Assembly: GCA_036397995.1 (NCBI GenBank)
Contig: DASWHX010000054.1
Span: forward strand, 1 to 61,421
Direction: 5' to 3'
From: DASWHX01 sp036397995
GTDB taxonomy: Bacteria > Bacteroidota > Bacteroidia > Cytophagales > Cyclobacteriaceae
Length of the DNA stretch: 61,421 nucleotides
The position numbers were made by a program, and so were the translations under genes. Below the pieces are notes generated by a model, which worked only from the letters and a program-made list of their open reading frames with translations, had not been told where the DNA came from and did not search any database. This document shows, piece by piece, positions 52,757 through 61,421 of the stretch (position 1 is the first letter of the stretch; each line of letters opens with the position of its first letter).

Positions 52757-53728
52757 ATGGCAGAATTTTATCCGTTGAAGTTTCATCCGATTTTCAAATC
52801 AAAAATTTGGGGTGGACAAAAGATTAAAACCATATTAGGTAAAGATTTTGGTCAGCTCAAAAACTGCGGAGAGTCGTGGGAATTATCTTGTGTGGAAGGA
52901 AATATAAGTATTATCGCAAATGGAATTTTTGCGGGCAGAGCGCTTGATTCTCTCATTCAGCTATACCCAAACGAGATAATGGGCTCCCGTATTAAGTTCG
53001 AAAATTTTCCTTTGCTAATAAAGTTCCTTGATGCCAATGATGATCTTTCCATCCAGGTACATCCCAATGACAAACTTGCCAGGAAGAAGCATAATGGATA
53101 TGGCAAGACGGAAATGTGGTATATTATTGATGCTGATCATGGCGCCCGCATGTATGTAGGTTTCAACAGAAATTTAACCAGGGAAGAATTCATTCAAAAA
53201 GCAGAGGCTGGTGAAGTTACGGATTGGGTTTGCACTGAGGAGGTTATGCCCGGTGATACTTTTTATATTCCGGCAGGAAGAATTCATTCCATCGGAAAGG
53301 GAATTTTACTGGCTGAAATTCAACAAACCTCTGACATTACTTACCGGATTTTTGATTTTAACCGAATGGGTGATGATGGCAAACCACGGGACCTGCATAT
53401 TTCCAATGCAGCGGACGCCTTAAACTTTAACGATGTCGGAACCACTTTCAAAACAAAATATAATGCTACCGAACCTTATGCTGTTTTGGTGAAATCCCCT
53501 TACTTCACTACAATTCGGCTTACGGGAGAGAAATCACTAAAAGTAAATCTGAACAATGAGAATTCTTTCCGGATTTACATTGTTATTAATGGAGAAGGCC
53601 AAATTAATTGGGCTGGTAATTCGATGACAATTTCTCTTGGAGAAGTTATTCTGATACCCGCAAGTATCCGGGAATATGAGCTAAGAACAGGAATGAATTT
53701 TTGTGGTTTGGAAGTTTACATTTCATAG
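52757..53728 (+). CDS. manA: Mannose-6-phosphate isomerase, class I
   Basis: 323 residues, the short Bacillus-like type. Zinc ligands occur in QVHPND, GKTEMWYI and YIPAGRIHSIG; ITYRIFDFNR is a family signature. Interconverts fructose-6-phosphate and mannose-6-phosphate, the entry to GDP-mannose for surface glycans. No gap to pgi (stop TAG, then ATG), and lipB starts 2 bases after its stop: a tightly packed operon. Confidence 0.95.
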   Translation: MAEFYPLKFHPIFKSKIWGGQKIKTILGKDFGQLKNCGESWELSCVEGNISIIANGIFAGRALDSLIQLYPNEIMGSRIKFENFPLLIKFLDANDDLSIQVHPNDKLARKKHNGYGKTEMWYIIDADHGARMYVGFNRNLTREEFIQKAEAGEVTDWVCTEEVMPGDTFYIPAGRIHSIGKGILLAEIQQTSDITYRIFDFNRMGDDGKPRDLHISNAADALNFNDVGTTFKTKYNATEPYAVLVKSPYFTTIRLTGEKSLKVNLNNENSFRIYIVINGEGQINWAGNSMTISLGEVILIPASIREYELRTGMNFCGLEVYIS

Positions 53729-53730
53729 CT

Positions 53731-54447
53731 GTGTACACAACGAAAAACAAGAAGGTTAAGATCATTGATCTGGGACTAATGGATTATAGAGAATCCTGGC
53801 AATACCAGGAGTCGGTCTTTAAAGATGTGATAGATAAAAAAACAAAGAATCGCAGTCTGCCTGTAAATTCACAGGTGCTGGTCCCTAATTTCTTAATTTT
53901 TGTGGAGCACCCACATGTATATACCATGGGCAAAAGTGGTGATGAAAAGAATCTTTTGCTAAATGAATCACAACTCAAAGAGAAAAATGCTCAGTATTAC
54001 AAGATTAACCGCGGCGGAGATATCACCTATCACGGACCTGGCCAGATTGTAGGGTATCCAATTCTCGATTTAGATAATTTCTTTACAGACATCCACAAAT
54101 ATCTCCGAATGTTGGAAGAAGCAGTTATTCGCACACTGATGAATTACGGATTGGAAGCAGGAAGAATTGATGGATTAACCGGCGTCTGGTTTGATCATAT
54201 CTCTTTGAAAAACCCCAGAAAGATTTGTGCTATCGGAGTAAAATCAAGCAGATGGGTTACTATGCACGGTTTCTCCTTTAATATCAACACAGATCTCCAA
54301 TACTTCAACTATATAATTCCCTGTGGTATTAACGACAAAGCAGTTACAAGTTTGTCAAAGGAATTGGGTGCAAAGCAAAATTTAGAGGAGGTAAAAATAA
54401 TTCTCACCAAACATTTAGTAGATTTGTTTGAAATGGAGATTATTTAA
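53731..54447 (+). CDS. lipB: Octanoyl-[acyl-carrier-protein]:protein octanoyltransferase
   Basis: 238 residues from the GTG at 53731, 2 bases after the manA stop; the frame is open to 53701 inside manA. KVKIIDLGLMDYRESW is the family N-terminus. Key residues: RGGDITYHGPGQIVGYPILD, the Lys of AIGVKSSRWVTMHG, and the catalytic Cys in YIIPCGINDKAVTSL. Transfers octanoate from ACP to lipoyl domains before LipA adds sulfur. Confidence 0.95.
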   Translation: MYTTKNKKVKIIDLGLMDYRESWQYQESVFKDVIDKKTKNRSLPVNSQVLVPNFLIFVEHPHVYTMGKSGDEKNLLLNESQLKEKNAQYYKINRGGDITYHGPGQIVGYPILDLDNFFTDIHKYLRMLEEAVIRTLMNYGLEAGRIDGLTGVWFDHISLKNPRKICAIGVKSSRWVTMHGFSFNINTDLQYFNYIIPCGINDKAVTSLSKELGAKQNLEEVKIILTKHLVDLFEMEII

Positions 54448-54450
54448 TTC

Positions 54451-55173
54451 ATGAACATACAGGACTTAAAAAATATTTTACTTATTGATATCGAAACGGT
54501 CGGTATGGCTGAAACCTTCGATCAACTGCATCCCCGGTTCCAAAAAGAATGGGAAAGGAAATCTAAATTTCTGCTAAACAGCGATACCATGACGCCGCAG
54601 GAATTATTTGAGGAAAGAGCAGGAATTTATTCTGAGTTTGGTAAAATTGTGGTAATTGGCCTGGGGTTATTTAACTTATCACCAGAAAAAGAATTGTCTC
54701 TGAGAGTTAAGGCTCTTGCCGGCGTTGATGAAAAGAAACTCCTTGAGGATTTCAAACATCTAATTGAATCGAAATTTTCTGCTGATACTCTTTCCCTTTG
54801 TGCACATAATGGAAAAGAATTTGATTTTCCTTATATTATCCGGAGAATGTTGGTTCATGGGATAACACTTCCGGGTGCTATGGATTATTCCGGAAAGAAA
54901 CCATGGGAAATCAGGCATATTGATACTATGGATTTGTGGAAATTTGGTGACAGAAAAAGTTTCACTTCTCTGGAACTTCTTGCCGCTTTATTTGGAATTG
55001 ATTCCAGCAAGAATGGAATTGACGGCAGTAAAGTAAACGAAACCTTTTACAAGGAAAAAAATCTGGATAAAATAATTGAATATTGCAAGGAAGATATCGT
55101 TGTTACAGGACAAGTATTTCTAAGACTAAATGCCCTGCCTTCAATCAAAAATGAAAACATACACCTTCTGTAA
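54451..55173 (+). CDS. 3'-5' exonuclease, DEDDy type (PolB-exonuclease-like)
   Basis: 240 residues. DEDD motifs: Asp-Glu in LLIDIETVG, Asp in LCAHNGKEFDFPYIIRR, and Tyr/Asp in IEYCKEDIVVTGQVF. The arrangement matches the stand-alone PolB-like 3'-5' exonuclease family. It may trim DNA or RNA ends; the real substrate is unknown. It lies 3 bases after lipB and 20 before rnr, inside the operon. Confidence 0.88.
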   Translation: MNIQDLKNILLIDIETVGMAETFDQLHPRFQKEWERKSKFLLNSDTMTPQELFEERAGIYSEFGKIVVIGLGLFNLSPEKELSLRVKALAGVDEKKLLEDFKHLIESKFSADTLSLCAHNGKEFDFPYIIRRMLVHGITLPGAMDYSGKKPWEIRHIDTMDLWKFGDRKSFTSLELLAALFGIDSSKNGIDGSKVNETFYKEKNLDKIIEYCKEDIVVTGQVFLRLNALPSIKNENIHLL

Positions 55174-55193
55174 CAGGAATTCAATACAACAGA

Positions 55194-57350
55194 ATGGGCA
55201 GGAAGAAAAAAAAGGATCATAGCAATAAGAAAATTAAGAAGGTCAGAAGATCAGATATAGCGAATGACATACAACAACTTCTTAATTCCAACCTTTCATC
55301 AGCCCTATCTATAAAACAAATAACCAAGAAATTAGGCTACCGCGACAAGATCCAGAAGAATATGGTGCCCGAAACTCTATTTGACCTGGAGAGGTCCGGT
55401 TCAGTGCAGCGGCTTCGCAATGGCAGTTTCAAAAGTACACGAGAAGCTAAACTGCTAACCGGAGTTGTTGACCATGTTAATCCCAAGTTCGCTTACATAA
55501 TATCTGAGGAAAGTGAAGACGATATCTGGGTCCGAACTGATGATCTTAATTTTGCCATCAATGGAGATACGGTCAGTGTCCAGGTTTATCCTCAAAAACA
55601 CGGAAAAAAACCGGAAGGAAAAGTAAAGCAAATTATCCAACGCGGAAAAGATGAGTGGGTTGGCAGAGTAGAAATTTCAAAAAATTATGCGTTTGTAATA
55701 CCCGACAATAAGAGAATCTATTGTGATGTTTTTATTGCTTCCGAAGATATTAATAAGGCCAGAAGTCGCGATAAGGTAATCGTAAAAATATTAAACTGGC
55801 CTTCAGCCGAAAAGAAGAATCCGAAAGGAGAAATAATCAGAGTTCTTGGCCCTGCCGGAGAAAATGAAGCGGAGATCCATTCAATCATGGCACAATTTGA
55901 GTTACCATTTGAGTTCCCCGATAAAGTATTAGCAGAAAGTGAAAGAATTCCGGAAAAAATCTCCAGAGATGAAATAAGCTCCCGAAGAGATTTCCGAAAT
56001 ATTTTAACTTTTACCATAGATCCCGAAGATGCCAAGGATTTTGATGATGCGATTTCATTGCAAACACTGGAGAATGGTAACACGGAAATTGGAGTGCACA
56101 TTGCTGATGTTACCCATTTCCTCCGGGAAGATACCGTTCTTGACAAAGAAGCCTTTGACCGGGCTACCTCCGTATATCTGGTGGATCGGACCATACCCAT
56201 GCTTCCCGAACGATTATCCAATGGAGTCTGCTCCCTGAATCCCAACGAAGACAAATTAACTTTTTCAGCGGTCTTTGAAATGGATGATAAGGCCACCGTG
56301 AAAAGGCAGTGGTTTGGAAAAACCATCATCCATTCAGACAAACGGTTTGCTTATGAACAAGCCCAGGAGATTATAGAAAGCGGCAGTGGAGAGTTCAGTG
56401 ATGAACTGGTTAAATTAAATGAGCTTGCCAGGAAATTAAGAAAGGATCGTTTCGCCAATGGTGCGATAAATTTTGAAACCATTGAAGTAAAATTCAGGCT
56501 TGATGAAAAAGGGAAGCCACTGGAAGTGTATCCAAAGGAGCGAAAAGATGCACATAAGTTGATTGAAGAATTTATGTTACTGGCCAATAAAAAGGTGGCT
56601 GAATTCATCTTTAAAAAGAAATCCGGAGGAAACAAGTCATCGACTTTTGTTTATCGCACCCATGATTCGCCTGATCCGGACAAAATTAAAGCCTTCTCAA
56701 TCTTTGCCAGAAAATTCGGGTATCAGATGAAACTCGAAGAAAGTTCCATCAGTAGATCACTTAACTCTTTGATCGATGCCATTGAAGGCAAACCTGAGCA
56801 AAATGTGCTGGAAAGTCTGGCTATCCGCACGATGGCAAAAGCTAAATATACTACTGAGCCTGATCCTCATTTCGGTCTGGCCTTTATGCATTACACTCAC
56901 TTTACAAGTCCTATCCGCCGGTATCCTGATGTGATGGTTCACCGGTTACTTTTTCTTTATCTGCAGAATGGGAAATCCCCTGACGAGGAAGAGTATGAAG
57001 ATAAATGTGAACACAGCAGCGAAAGGGAAAAAAGAGCTGCCGAGGCTGAACGTGCCTCAATTAAATATAAACAGGTTGAGTTTATGCAAACCCGGTTGGG
57101 TGAAGAGTTCGATGGCATCGTCAGTGGCGTTACCGAATGGGGCGTATTCGTGGAGATGATCGAAACCAAATGTGAAGGAATGATCCGGATCTCGGAAATT
57201 AGAGACGATTTTTATGAGTTTGATGAAGAGAATTTCAGGATAGTAGGAGTACGCAATAAACGCATAATCACTCTTGGTGATGATATTAAAGTTAAAGTAG
57301 TTAAAACTGATATCGACAGACGAACCATCGATCTGGAAATGATCAATTGA
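55194..57350 (+). CDS. rnr: Ribonuclease R
   Basis: 718 residues: a basic start (MGRKKKKDHSNKKIKKVRR) and winged-helix region, cold-shock domains (about 75-240), the RNB catalytic domain with FTIDPEDAKDFDDAISL (metal-binding Asp cluster), then FGLAFMHYTHFTSPIRRYPD and a C-terminal S1 domain (GIVSGVTEWGVFVEM). Processive 3'-5' exoribonuclease degrading structured RNA. The polyprenyl synthase gene follows after 3 bases. Confidence 0.96.
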   Translation: MGRKKKKDHSNKKIKKVRRSDIANDIQQLLNSNLSSALSIKQITKKLGYRDKIQKNMVPETLFDLERSGSVQRLRNGSFKSTREAKLLTGVVDHVNPKFAYIISEESEDDIWVRTDDLNFAINGDTVSVQVYPQKHGKKPEGKVKQIIQRGKDEWVGRVEISKNYAFVIPDNKRIYCDVFIASEDINKARSRDKVIVKILNWPSAEKKNPKGEIIRVLGPAGENEAEIHSIMAQFELPFEFPDKVLAESERIPEKISRDEISSRRDFRNILTFTIDPEDAKDFDDAISLQTLENGNTEIGVHIADVTHFLREDTVLDKEAFDRATSVYLVDRTIPMLPERLSNGVCSLNPNEDKLTFSAVFEMDDKATVKRQWFGKTIIHSDKRFAYEQAQEIIESGSGEFSDELVKLNELARKLRKDRFANGAINFETIEVKFRLDEKGKPLEVYPKERKDAHKLIEEFMLLANKKVAEFIFKKKSGGNKSSTFVYRTHDSPDPDKIKAFSIFARKFGYQMKLEESSISRSLNSLIDAIEGKPEQNVLESLAIRTMAKAKYTTEPDPHFGLAFMHYTHFTSPIRRYPDVMVHRLLFLYLQNGKSPDEEEYEDKCEHSSEREKRAAEAERASIKYKQVEFMQTRLGEEFDGIVSGVTEWGVFVEMIETKCEGMIRISEIRDDFYEFDEENFRIVGVRNKRIITLGDDIKVKVVKTDIDRRTIDLEMIN

Positions 57351-57353
57351 ATA

Positions 57354-58316
57354 ATGCTGAAAGAATTTCAGGAAGCCATTGAAAAAGAGATAAATTCCCT
57401 CACGTTCCAGAAACCTGGGGAATTATACGAGCCAATTCTATATATCATGCAGTTGGGCGGAAAGCGATTAAGACCCTTGCTTTGCCTTCTCTCTTACAAC
57501 TTATTCGCTCAGGAATGGAAAAAGATCCTAAAGCCGGCACTAGCACTTGAAATATTTCACAATTTCACCTTAATGCACGACGACATCATGGATAATGCTC
57601 CAATACGGAGAGGTAAACAAACAATCCACAAAAAATGGAATTCCAATGTCGGCATTTTATCAGGGGATGTAATGCTGGTAAAAGCCTATGAACATTTTAC
57701 CACCGTGGAAGGCAAGTATCTTCTCAGTGTTCTGAATTCATTTAATAAATGTGCAACCCGGGTGTGTGAAGGCCAGCAAATGGACATGAACTTTGAAACT
57801 CAGCCGGCTGTTTCTGAGAAGAATTATCTTTCAATGATTGAAAAAAAAACGGCAGCCTTGCTTGGATTTAGCATGGAATTGGGCGGTATTCTTGGTGGTC
57901 AAAATAGCGAGGTAACCGAAAAACTTTACAACTATGGCCGCAATCTTGGACTGGCTTTTCAACTGAAGGATGATCTCCTCGATGTGTTTGGGGATGAACA
58001 ATTTGGTAAACAATCCGGGGGTGATATCATCAGCAATAAGAAAACCTTTCTTCTGATAAAAGTCCTGCAAAAGGCATCAGGTACCGATAGGAAAACACTC
58101 TTGTATTGGCTGGATCAAAAAGAATTTGATAGCGAAGAGAAAGTCAAAGAAGTGAAAGCAATTTATACCCGCCTGAAAATCAGGGAAGAAGCGGAAAGCA
58201 GAATTAATGGCTACTTTGATCTAGCAACAGAAAATCTCCGGTATTTTAAAGCAAATAAAAATGCCTGGGAATTATTATTTAGTTTCACTGGCAATTTGAA
58301 AAGTCGCGAAAAATGA
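57354..58316 (+). CDS. Polyprenyl diphosphate synthase
   Basis: 320 residues with both aspartate-rich motifs: first in MHDDIMDNAPIRRG (DDXXD), second in FQLKDDLLDVFGD, plus GGKRLRPLL near the N-terminus. Trans-type isoprenyl chain elongation for quinones or carotenoids; chain length is not deduced. It uses IPP from the pathway that includes ispF. Its stop overlaps the rhomboid ATG (ATGA). Confidence 0.93.
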   Translation: MLKEFQEAIEKEINSLTFQKPGELYEPILYIMQLGGKRLRPLLCLLSYNLFAQEWKKILKPALALEIFHNFTLMHDDIMDNAPIRRGKQTIHKKWNSNVGILSGDVMLVKAYEHFTTVEGKYLLSVLNSFNKCATRVCEGQQMDMNFETQPAVSEKNYLSMIEKKTAALLGFSMELGGILGGQNSEVTEKLYNYGRNLGLAFQLKDDLLDVFGDEQFGKQSGGDIISNKKTFLLIKVLQKASGTDRKTLLYWLDQKEFDSEEKVKEVKAIYTRLKIREEAESRINGYFDLATENLRYFKANKNAWELLFSFTGNLKSREK

Positions 58317-58936
58317 GTCAAACGGTAATACTAATGATCATTATTGGGTTGGTTAGCTTTGTAGCCTGGAAACAGCCCGCCAAAATGGAAAAATGGATTC
58401 TTAATCCTTATAAGGCTTTTCACAATAAGGAATATTTTCGATTTATTACCAGTGGGTTTATTCATGCCAATTGGGGTCACCTTATTTTCAATCTTTTTAC
58501 ATTATTTTTCTTTGGAAGAAATGTGGAGTATACCTTTATTGGTTTAATGGGTCCTGCTACCGGAATCCTCGCCTTTTGGATCCTGTTTATTACTGCTGTA
58601 GTAGTTTCCGATCTTCCCTCCTTCTTTAAATTTCGAAATATTCCTAACTACAATTCCCTGGGTGCTTCAGGCGGAGTTTCTGCATTCGTTTTCTCAAGCA
58701 TTATATTTTATCCCTTACAGCCTATATATATCATGTTCATTCCGATTGGAATCCCCGGATTTATTTTGGGCGCTTTGTACCTGCTTTATTCCTATTATCA
58801 GGGAAAACAACTTGGCGACAACATTAACCATGACGCCCACTTATTTGGCGCACTTTACGGAGTTTTGTTTACAGTAATTGTGTTCCCACAAAGCATTTCT
58901 TTATTTTTTGAACAGATTAAAAATTTCAGTTTCTAG
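58313..58936 (+). CDS. Rhomboid family intramembrane serine protease
   Basis: 207 residues, six hydrophobic helices. The catalytic Ser lies in LGASGGVSAFVF (GxSG) and the catalytic His in INHDAHLFGALYGV; HANWGHLIFNLFTLFFFG is the conserved TM2-region His-Asn motif. Cleaves membrane proteins within or next to their helices; substrate unknown. Last gene of the pgi-rhomboid run. The following 188 bases hold AT-rich DNA and a possible 17-codon leader (58996-59049). Confidence 0.92.
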   Translation: MSQTVILMIIIGLVSFVAWKQPAKMEKWILNPYKAFHNKEYFRFITSGFIHANWGHLIFNLFTLFFFGRNVEYTFIGLMGPATGILAFWILFITAVVVSDLPSFFKFRNIPNYNSLGASGGVSAFVFSSIIFYPLQPIYIMFIPIGIPGFILGALYLLYSYYQGKQLGDNINHDAHLFGALYGVLFTVIVFPQSISLFFEQIKNFSF

Positions 58937-58995
58937 CGAAAAAATTAGTATTTAAATCGCATCCCCCCGGCATGTGTATTGGAAGGAGAAAATAA

Positions 58996-59049
58996 ATGAT
59001 TCCGATTACTATGTATGTTTTATTGCATATTTCAAATATTATATATTAA
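58996..59049 (+). other. Possible 17-codon leader ORF before the wzm gene
   Basis: ATG at 58996 preceded by GGAAGGAG at 58981-58988, an unusually good Shine-Dalgarno for this lineage, reading 17 codons (MIPITMYVLLHISNIIY) to a TAA at 59047-59049. It lies in the 188-base gap before the polysaccharide-export genes. Chance is quite possible. Confidence 0.25.
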
Positions 59050-59124
59050 TATTATTGGTATCATTACAGCTTGAAAATCAGCAAATTTTAGGGCTGCGTT
59101 CCTATTGAAAATCAATAAGTAAAG

Positions 59125-59952
59125 GTGTATAAACTCATAGTAGATGCCAACAAGCCATCTTTTGGGCTGAATTTTAAAGAGTTATGGGCATATCGCGACC
59201 TCATTCTTATCTTAATTTATCGTGATTTACGAGTTAGATATACGCAAACATTTCTTGGATTATCCTGGGCGATTATTCAACCGCTTGCAACATTATTAAT
59301 CTTTACTATGGTTTTTGAAAGGGCAATTGGAATAGATACAGGTGATATTCCTTATCCATTATTTGCGTTATGCGGTATGTCGGCATGGACCTACTTTGCA
59401 TTTGTGTTGAATAATTCCGGGAATTCAATTATTTCTTCCCAGGAAATGATTAAGAAAATTTATTTTCCGCGCCTTATCATTCCTTTAAGTAAATCTATGG
59501 TGGGGCTTGTTGATTTTATAATTGCACTTCTGCTAATTGGTTGTTTTATGATCTTCTATGGGATTACTCCTGGCAATAAATTCTTGTACTTATCAATTTT
59601 TATCGCGCTTACTATTATTTCTGCATTAAGCGTCGGTATCTGGATCAGCGCCTTAACAATTCGTTACCGGGACTTGCAACATGTAGTTCCCTTTCTTGTT
59701 CAGTTTGGGTTATATGCAACACCGGTTGGATATCCCTCTGAATTAATTGTTAAGAATTTGCCGGATTGGGCAGTCACTTTATTTTATCTGAACCCAATGG
59801 CAGGTATAGTTGAAGGTTTCAGGTGGACAATTCTGGGAGGTTCTCCCCCCAGTGTAAATGTGTATTACTCTTTTGGCGTTGCAATATTACTATTTATTTC
59901 AGGTCTCTATTTTTTTAAGAAAGTTGAACGGGTGATGGCCGATATTATATGA
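59125..59952 (+). CDS. Polysaccharide ABC transporter permease (Wzm-like)
   Basis: 275 residues from a GTG at 59125, with about six membrane helices of the ABC-2 type (WAIIQPLATLLIFTMVFERA, YPLFALCGMSAWTYFAFVL, IPLSKSMVGLVDFIIALLLI). VRYTQTFLGLSWAIIQP is typical of O-antigen/teichoic-acid exporter permeases. Exports undecaprenyl-linked glycans across the inner membrane. It overlaps the ATPase gene by ATGA. Confidence 0.93.
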   Translation: MYKLIVDANKPSFGLNFKELWAYRDLILILIYRDLRVRYTQTFLGLSWAIIQPLATLLIFTMVFERAIGIDTGDIPYPLFALCGMSAWTYFAFVLNNSGNSIISSQEMIKKIYFPRLIIPLSKSMVGLVDFIIALLLIGCFMIFYGITPGNKFLYLSIFIALTIISALSVGIWISALTIRYRDLQHVVPFLVQFGLYATPVGYPSELIVKNLPDWAVTLFYLNPMAGIVEGFRWTILGGSPPSVNVYYSFGVAILLFISGLYFFKKVERVMADII

Positions 59953-61139
59953 CTGATTTTGCAATCAAAGTAAGGGGTTTAGGAAAAAGATTCCATACGG
60001 GCAAAAGCAAGAGTGCAGACTTTCGCACTTCTATTGGTTATCAGATAAAATCCATATTTAGGGTTGGGAAAATGGAGAAGGAGAGTTTCTGGGCATTGCA
60101 GGATATTAACTTTGAAATTGCACGCGGTGAGTCTCTGGGAATAATTGGCTGTAATGGCGCGGGGAAAAGTACGTTGCTAAAAATATTGTCAAGAATAACA
60201 GCGCCAACAACGGGAATGTTTGAAATTAATGGAAGAGTGTCTTCCCTGCTGGAGATTGGAACAGGTTTTCACATGGAATTAACAGGCAGAGAAAACATTT
60301 ACCTGAACGGAACTATTTTAGGGATGAAGAGAAAAGAGATTAGAAAAAAGTTTGATGAAATCGTATCCTTCAGTGGCGTAGAAAAATTCCTTGATACTCC
60401 TGTTAAACATTACAGTTCCGGAATGAAAGTGCGATTAGCGTTTAGTGTGGCTGCACATTTGGAACCGGAGATACTTATCGTGGATGAAGTTCTGGCGGTT
60501 GGCGATGCCGCGTTTCAGAAAAAATGTCTTGGCAAAATGAGCGAAGTTACCAGAAATGAAGGCAGAACTATATTGTTTGTCAGTCATAACATGAATGCGC
60601 TAAAAAGCATTTGTTCAAAAGGGATCGTCATCAGAAATGGTAAAATAGATTTGATATCAGATATCTCAAATTCAATAAACCGTTATTCAGCTAATGAAGA
60701 AACTTTAACCTTTTCAAGAACTTTGAAGAATGCTTTTATCGGTGATGGTATTTATATTGAAGATTTCACTCTTTCAAAACATACCTTTGAAGTGTTTTCT
60801 GATATGGAAATTGAATTGAAGATGAGATTCCTCGAGGAAAATATGGTTTCAGAGTTGGCTCTATTAATCAATAACGAAACTGGAGAAAGGGTAGCCATCA
60901 TTGATATGAGAGAATATTTAGAAGGCAAGAAAACAAGATCTTTGGAATTTCAGGGAGTAATTAATAAAATGCCGTTGTTGGAAGGTCATTATTCGATAGG
61001 GTTATATCTTCTTTCAAACCTTGCAACAGGAAATTACCAGAAACTCATCAAATTCTCCATCACTGGGAAAGAAACTAAAATCCCTTCATTTCCCTTAAAT
61101 GTGCGAGGTTACGTGGAGTTAGAAAATAAATTCAATTAA
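59949..61139 (+). CDS. Polysaccharide ABC transporter ATP-binding protein (Wzt-like)
   Basis: 396 residues. An ATPase domain with Walker A GCNGAGKSTLLK, signature YSSGMKVRLAFS and Walker B ILIVDEVLAVGD, then a C-terminal beta-rich domain (about 245-390) of the Wzt_C type, which in O-antigen systems recognises the glycan's non-reducing end. The methyltransferase that starts right at its stop may provide such a terminal mark (inference). Confidence 0.93.
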   Translation: MTDFAIKVRGLGKRFHTGKSKSADFRTSIGYQIKSIFRVGKMEKESFWALQDINFEIARGESLGIIGCNGAGKSTLLKILSRITAPTTGMFEINGRVSSLLEIGTGFHMELTGRENIYLNGTILGMKRKEIRKKFDEIVSFSGVEKFLDTPVKHYSSGMKVRLAFSVAAHLEPEILIVDEVLAVGDAAFQKKCLGKMSEVTRNEGRTILFVSHNMNALKSICSKGIVIRNGKIDLISDISNSINRYSANEETLTFSRTLKNAFIGDGIYIEDFTLSKHTFEVFSDMEIELKMRFLEENMVSELALLINNETGERVAIIDMREYLEGKKTRSLEFQGVINKMPLLEGHYSIGLYLLSNLATGNYQKLIKFSITGKETKIPSFPLNVRGYVELENKFN

Positions 61140-61421
61140 ATGGAAAAGTATTTTTCTCAATTTGGACAAGACGAATATTTGGACAAAAAAATTTTTAAGA
61201 AAAGAGAAAAAGGTTTCTTTATTGATATCGGAGCTCATGATGGAATCACCTACAGTAATAGCCTTTTTTTTGAAAGGTACAGGAAATGGGCTGGAATATG
61301 CATTGAACCTAATCCTGATGTATTTCTTGAAATGGCAAAACTTCGTTCCAGCTTGAATATTGAGGCATGCATCGGGACTAAGCATGGTGAAGTGGATTTT
61401 CTAAAAGTTTCCGGTTATGCA
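61140..61421 (+). CDS. FkbM family methyltransferase (5' part, runs off window)
   Basis: The ATG at 61140 follows the Wzt stop without a gap; 94 codons are open to the window end. The start MEKYFSQFGQDEYLDKKIF and GFFIDIGAHDGITYSNSLFF (SAM-binding motif I), then AGICIEPNPDVF, are typical of FkbM methyltransferases found in glycan loci, which methylate sugar hydroxyls. The acceptor is unknown. Confidence 0.88.
   Translation, partial: MEKYFSQFGQDEYLDKKIFKKREKGFFIDIGAHDGITYSNSLFFERYRKWAGICIEPNPDVFLEMAKLRSSLNIEACIGTKHGEVDFLKVSGYA

Overview
The window is typical Bacteroidota DNA, most likely from an aerobic Cytophagales-type bacterium. The evidence is lineage-typical families (a bL38/DUF4295-like small protein beside rpmB-rpmG, a DUF4293-like membrane protein, a DUF1573 lipoprotein, a long NusB, adjacent DUF6048- and DUF6452-like secreted proteins), a fused E1 alpha/beta 2-oxoacid dehydrogenase, bacillithiol synthesis (bshC), AT-rich intergenic DNA, many TTG/GTG starts with little Shine-Dalgarno signal, and repeated matches to the Bacteroidota promoter TTTG-N19-TAnnTTTG. 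No plasmid, phage, insertion sequence or CRISPR signature was seen. Coding density is high and no gene-free stretch exceeds 300 bases.

Layout. 1-3.0 kb (minus): TPR lipid-export-type secreted protein, holB and a cyclophilin lipoprotein cut by the window edge. 3.1-4.8 kb: rmuC and a GroES-like protein. 4.9-6.1 kb (minus): ornithine aminotransferase. 6.2-7.9 kb: rpmB-rpmG-bL38-like, terminator, ftsY. 7.9-9.1 kb (minus): envelope protein pair. 9.2-12.6 kb: rimO, bshC, 5-formyl-THF cyclo-ligase. 12.6-15.0 kb (minus): M16 peptidase, ispF, mnmD, joined by one-base stop/start overlaps. 15.1-19.9 kb: E1 fusion followed by a 911-residue secreted, very basic repeat protein that I cannot assign. 19.9-25.3 kb: OsmC, a secreted hypothetical, lipA, GH20 hexosaminidase, MFS transporter. 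25.5-26.4 kb: a MerR-type metal regulator divergent from a small Cys-containing secreted protein, with a clear MerR-type operator between them. 26.6-33.8 kb: gcvP, M28 peptidase, DEAD-box helicase, pyrC. 33.9 kb: tRNA-His with promoter and terminator. 34.2-38.7 kb: a small unknown gene, then the minus-strand cluster nusB-ytxH-DUF1573-yajC-ybbR-coaE. 38.8-45.2 kb: leucine-type dehydrogenase, two ABC exporter half-transporters that look like complementary heterodimer partners, and between them a metal-site rhodanese, a decayed FtsX/MacB permease remnant and an outer-membrane-type protein. 45.2-49.7 kb: truA, thiolase, DUF4293 protein, htpG. 49.8-58.9 kb: MORN-like secreted protein, yraN, then a tightly packed plus-strand run pgi-manA-lipB-exonuclease-rnr-polyprenyl synthase-rhomboid. 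59.1 kb to the end: start of a surface-polysaccharide export locus (wzm-wzt-FkbM methyltransferase, truncated).

Most of the window is housekeeping: translation and RNA processing (rpmB, rpmG, rimO, truA, mnmD, rnr, DEAD helicase, nusB), protein targeting (ftsY, yajC), lipoylation (lipA, lipB) and its client enzymes (the E1 fusion, gcvP), isoprenoids (ispF, polyprenyl synthase), sugar phosphates (pgi, manA) and the envelope. The parts most worth following up are the basic repeat protein at 17.2-19.9 kb, the MerR/operator/Cys-protein unit at 25.5-26.4 kb, the split heterodimeric ABC exporter with degraded DNA between its halves, and several unexplained inverted repeats.
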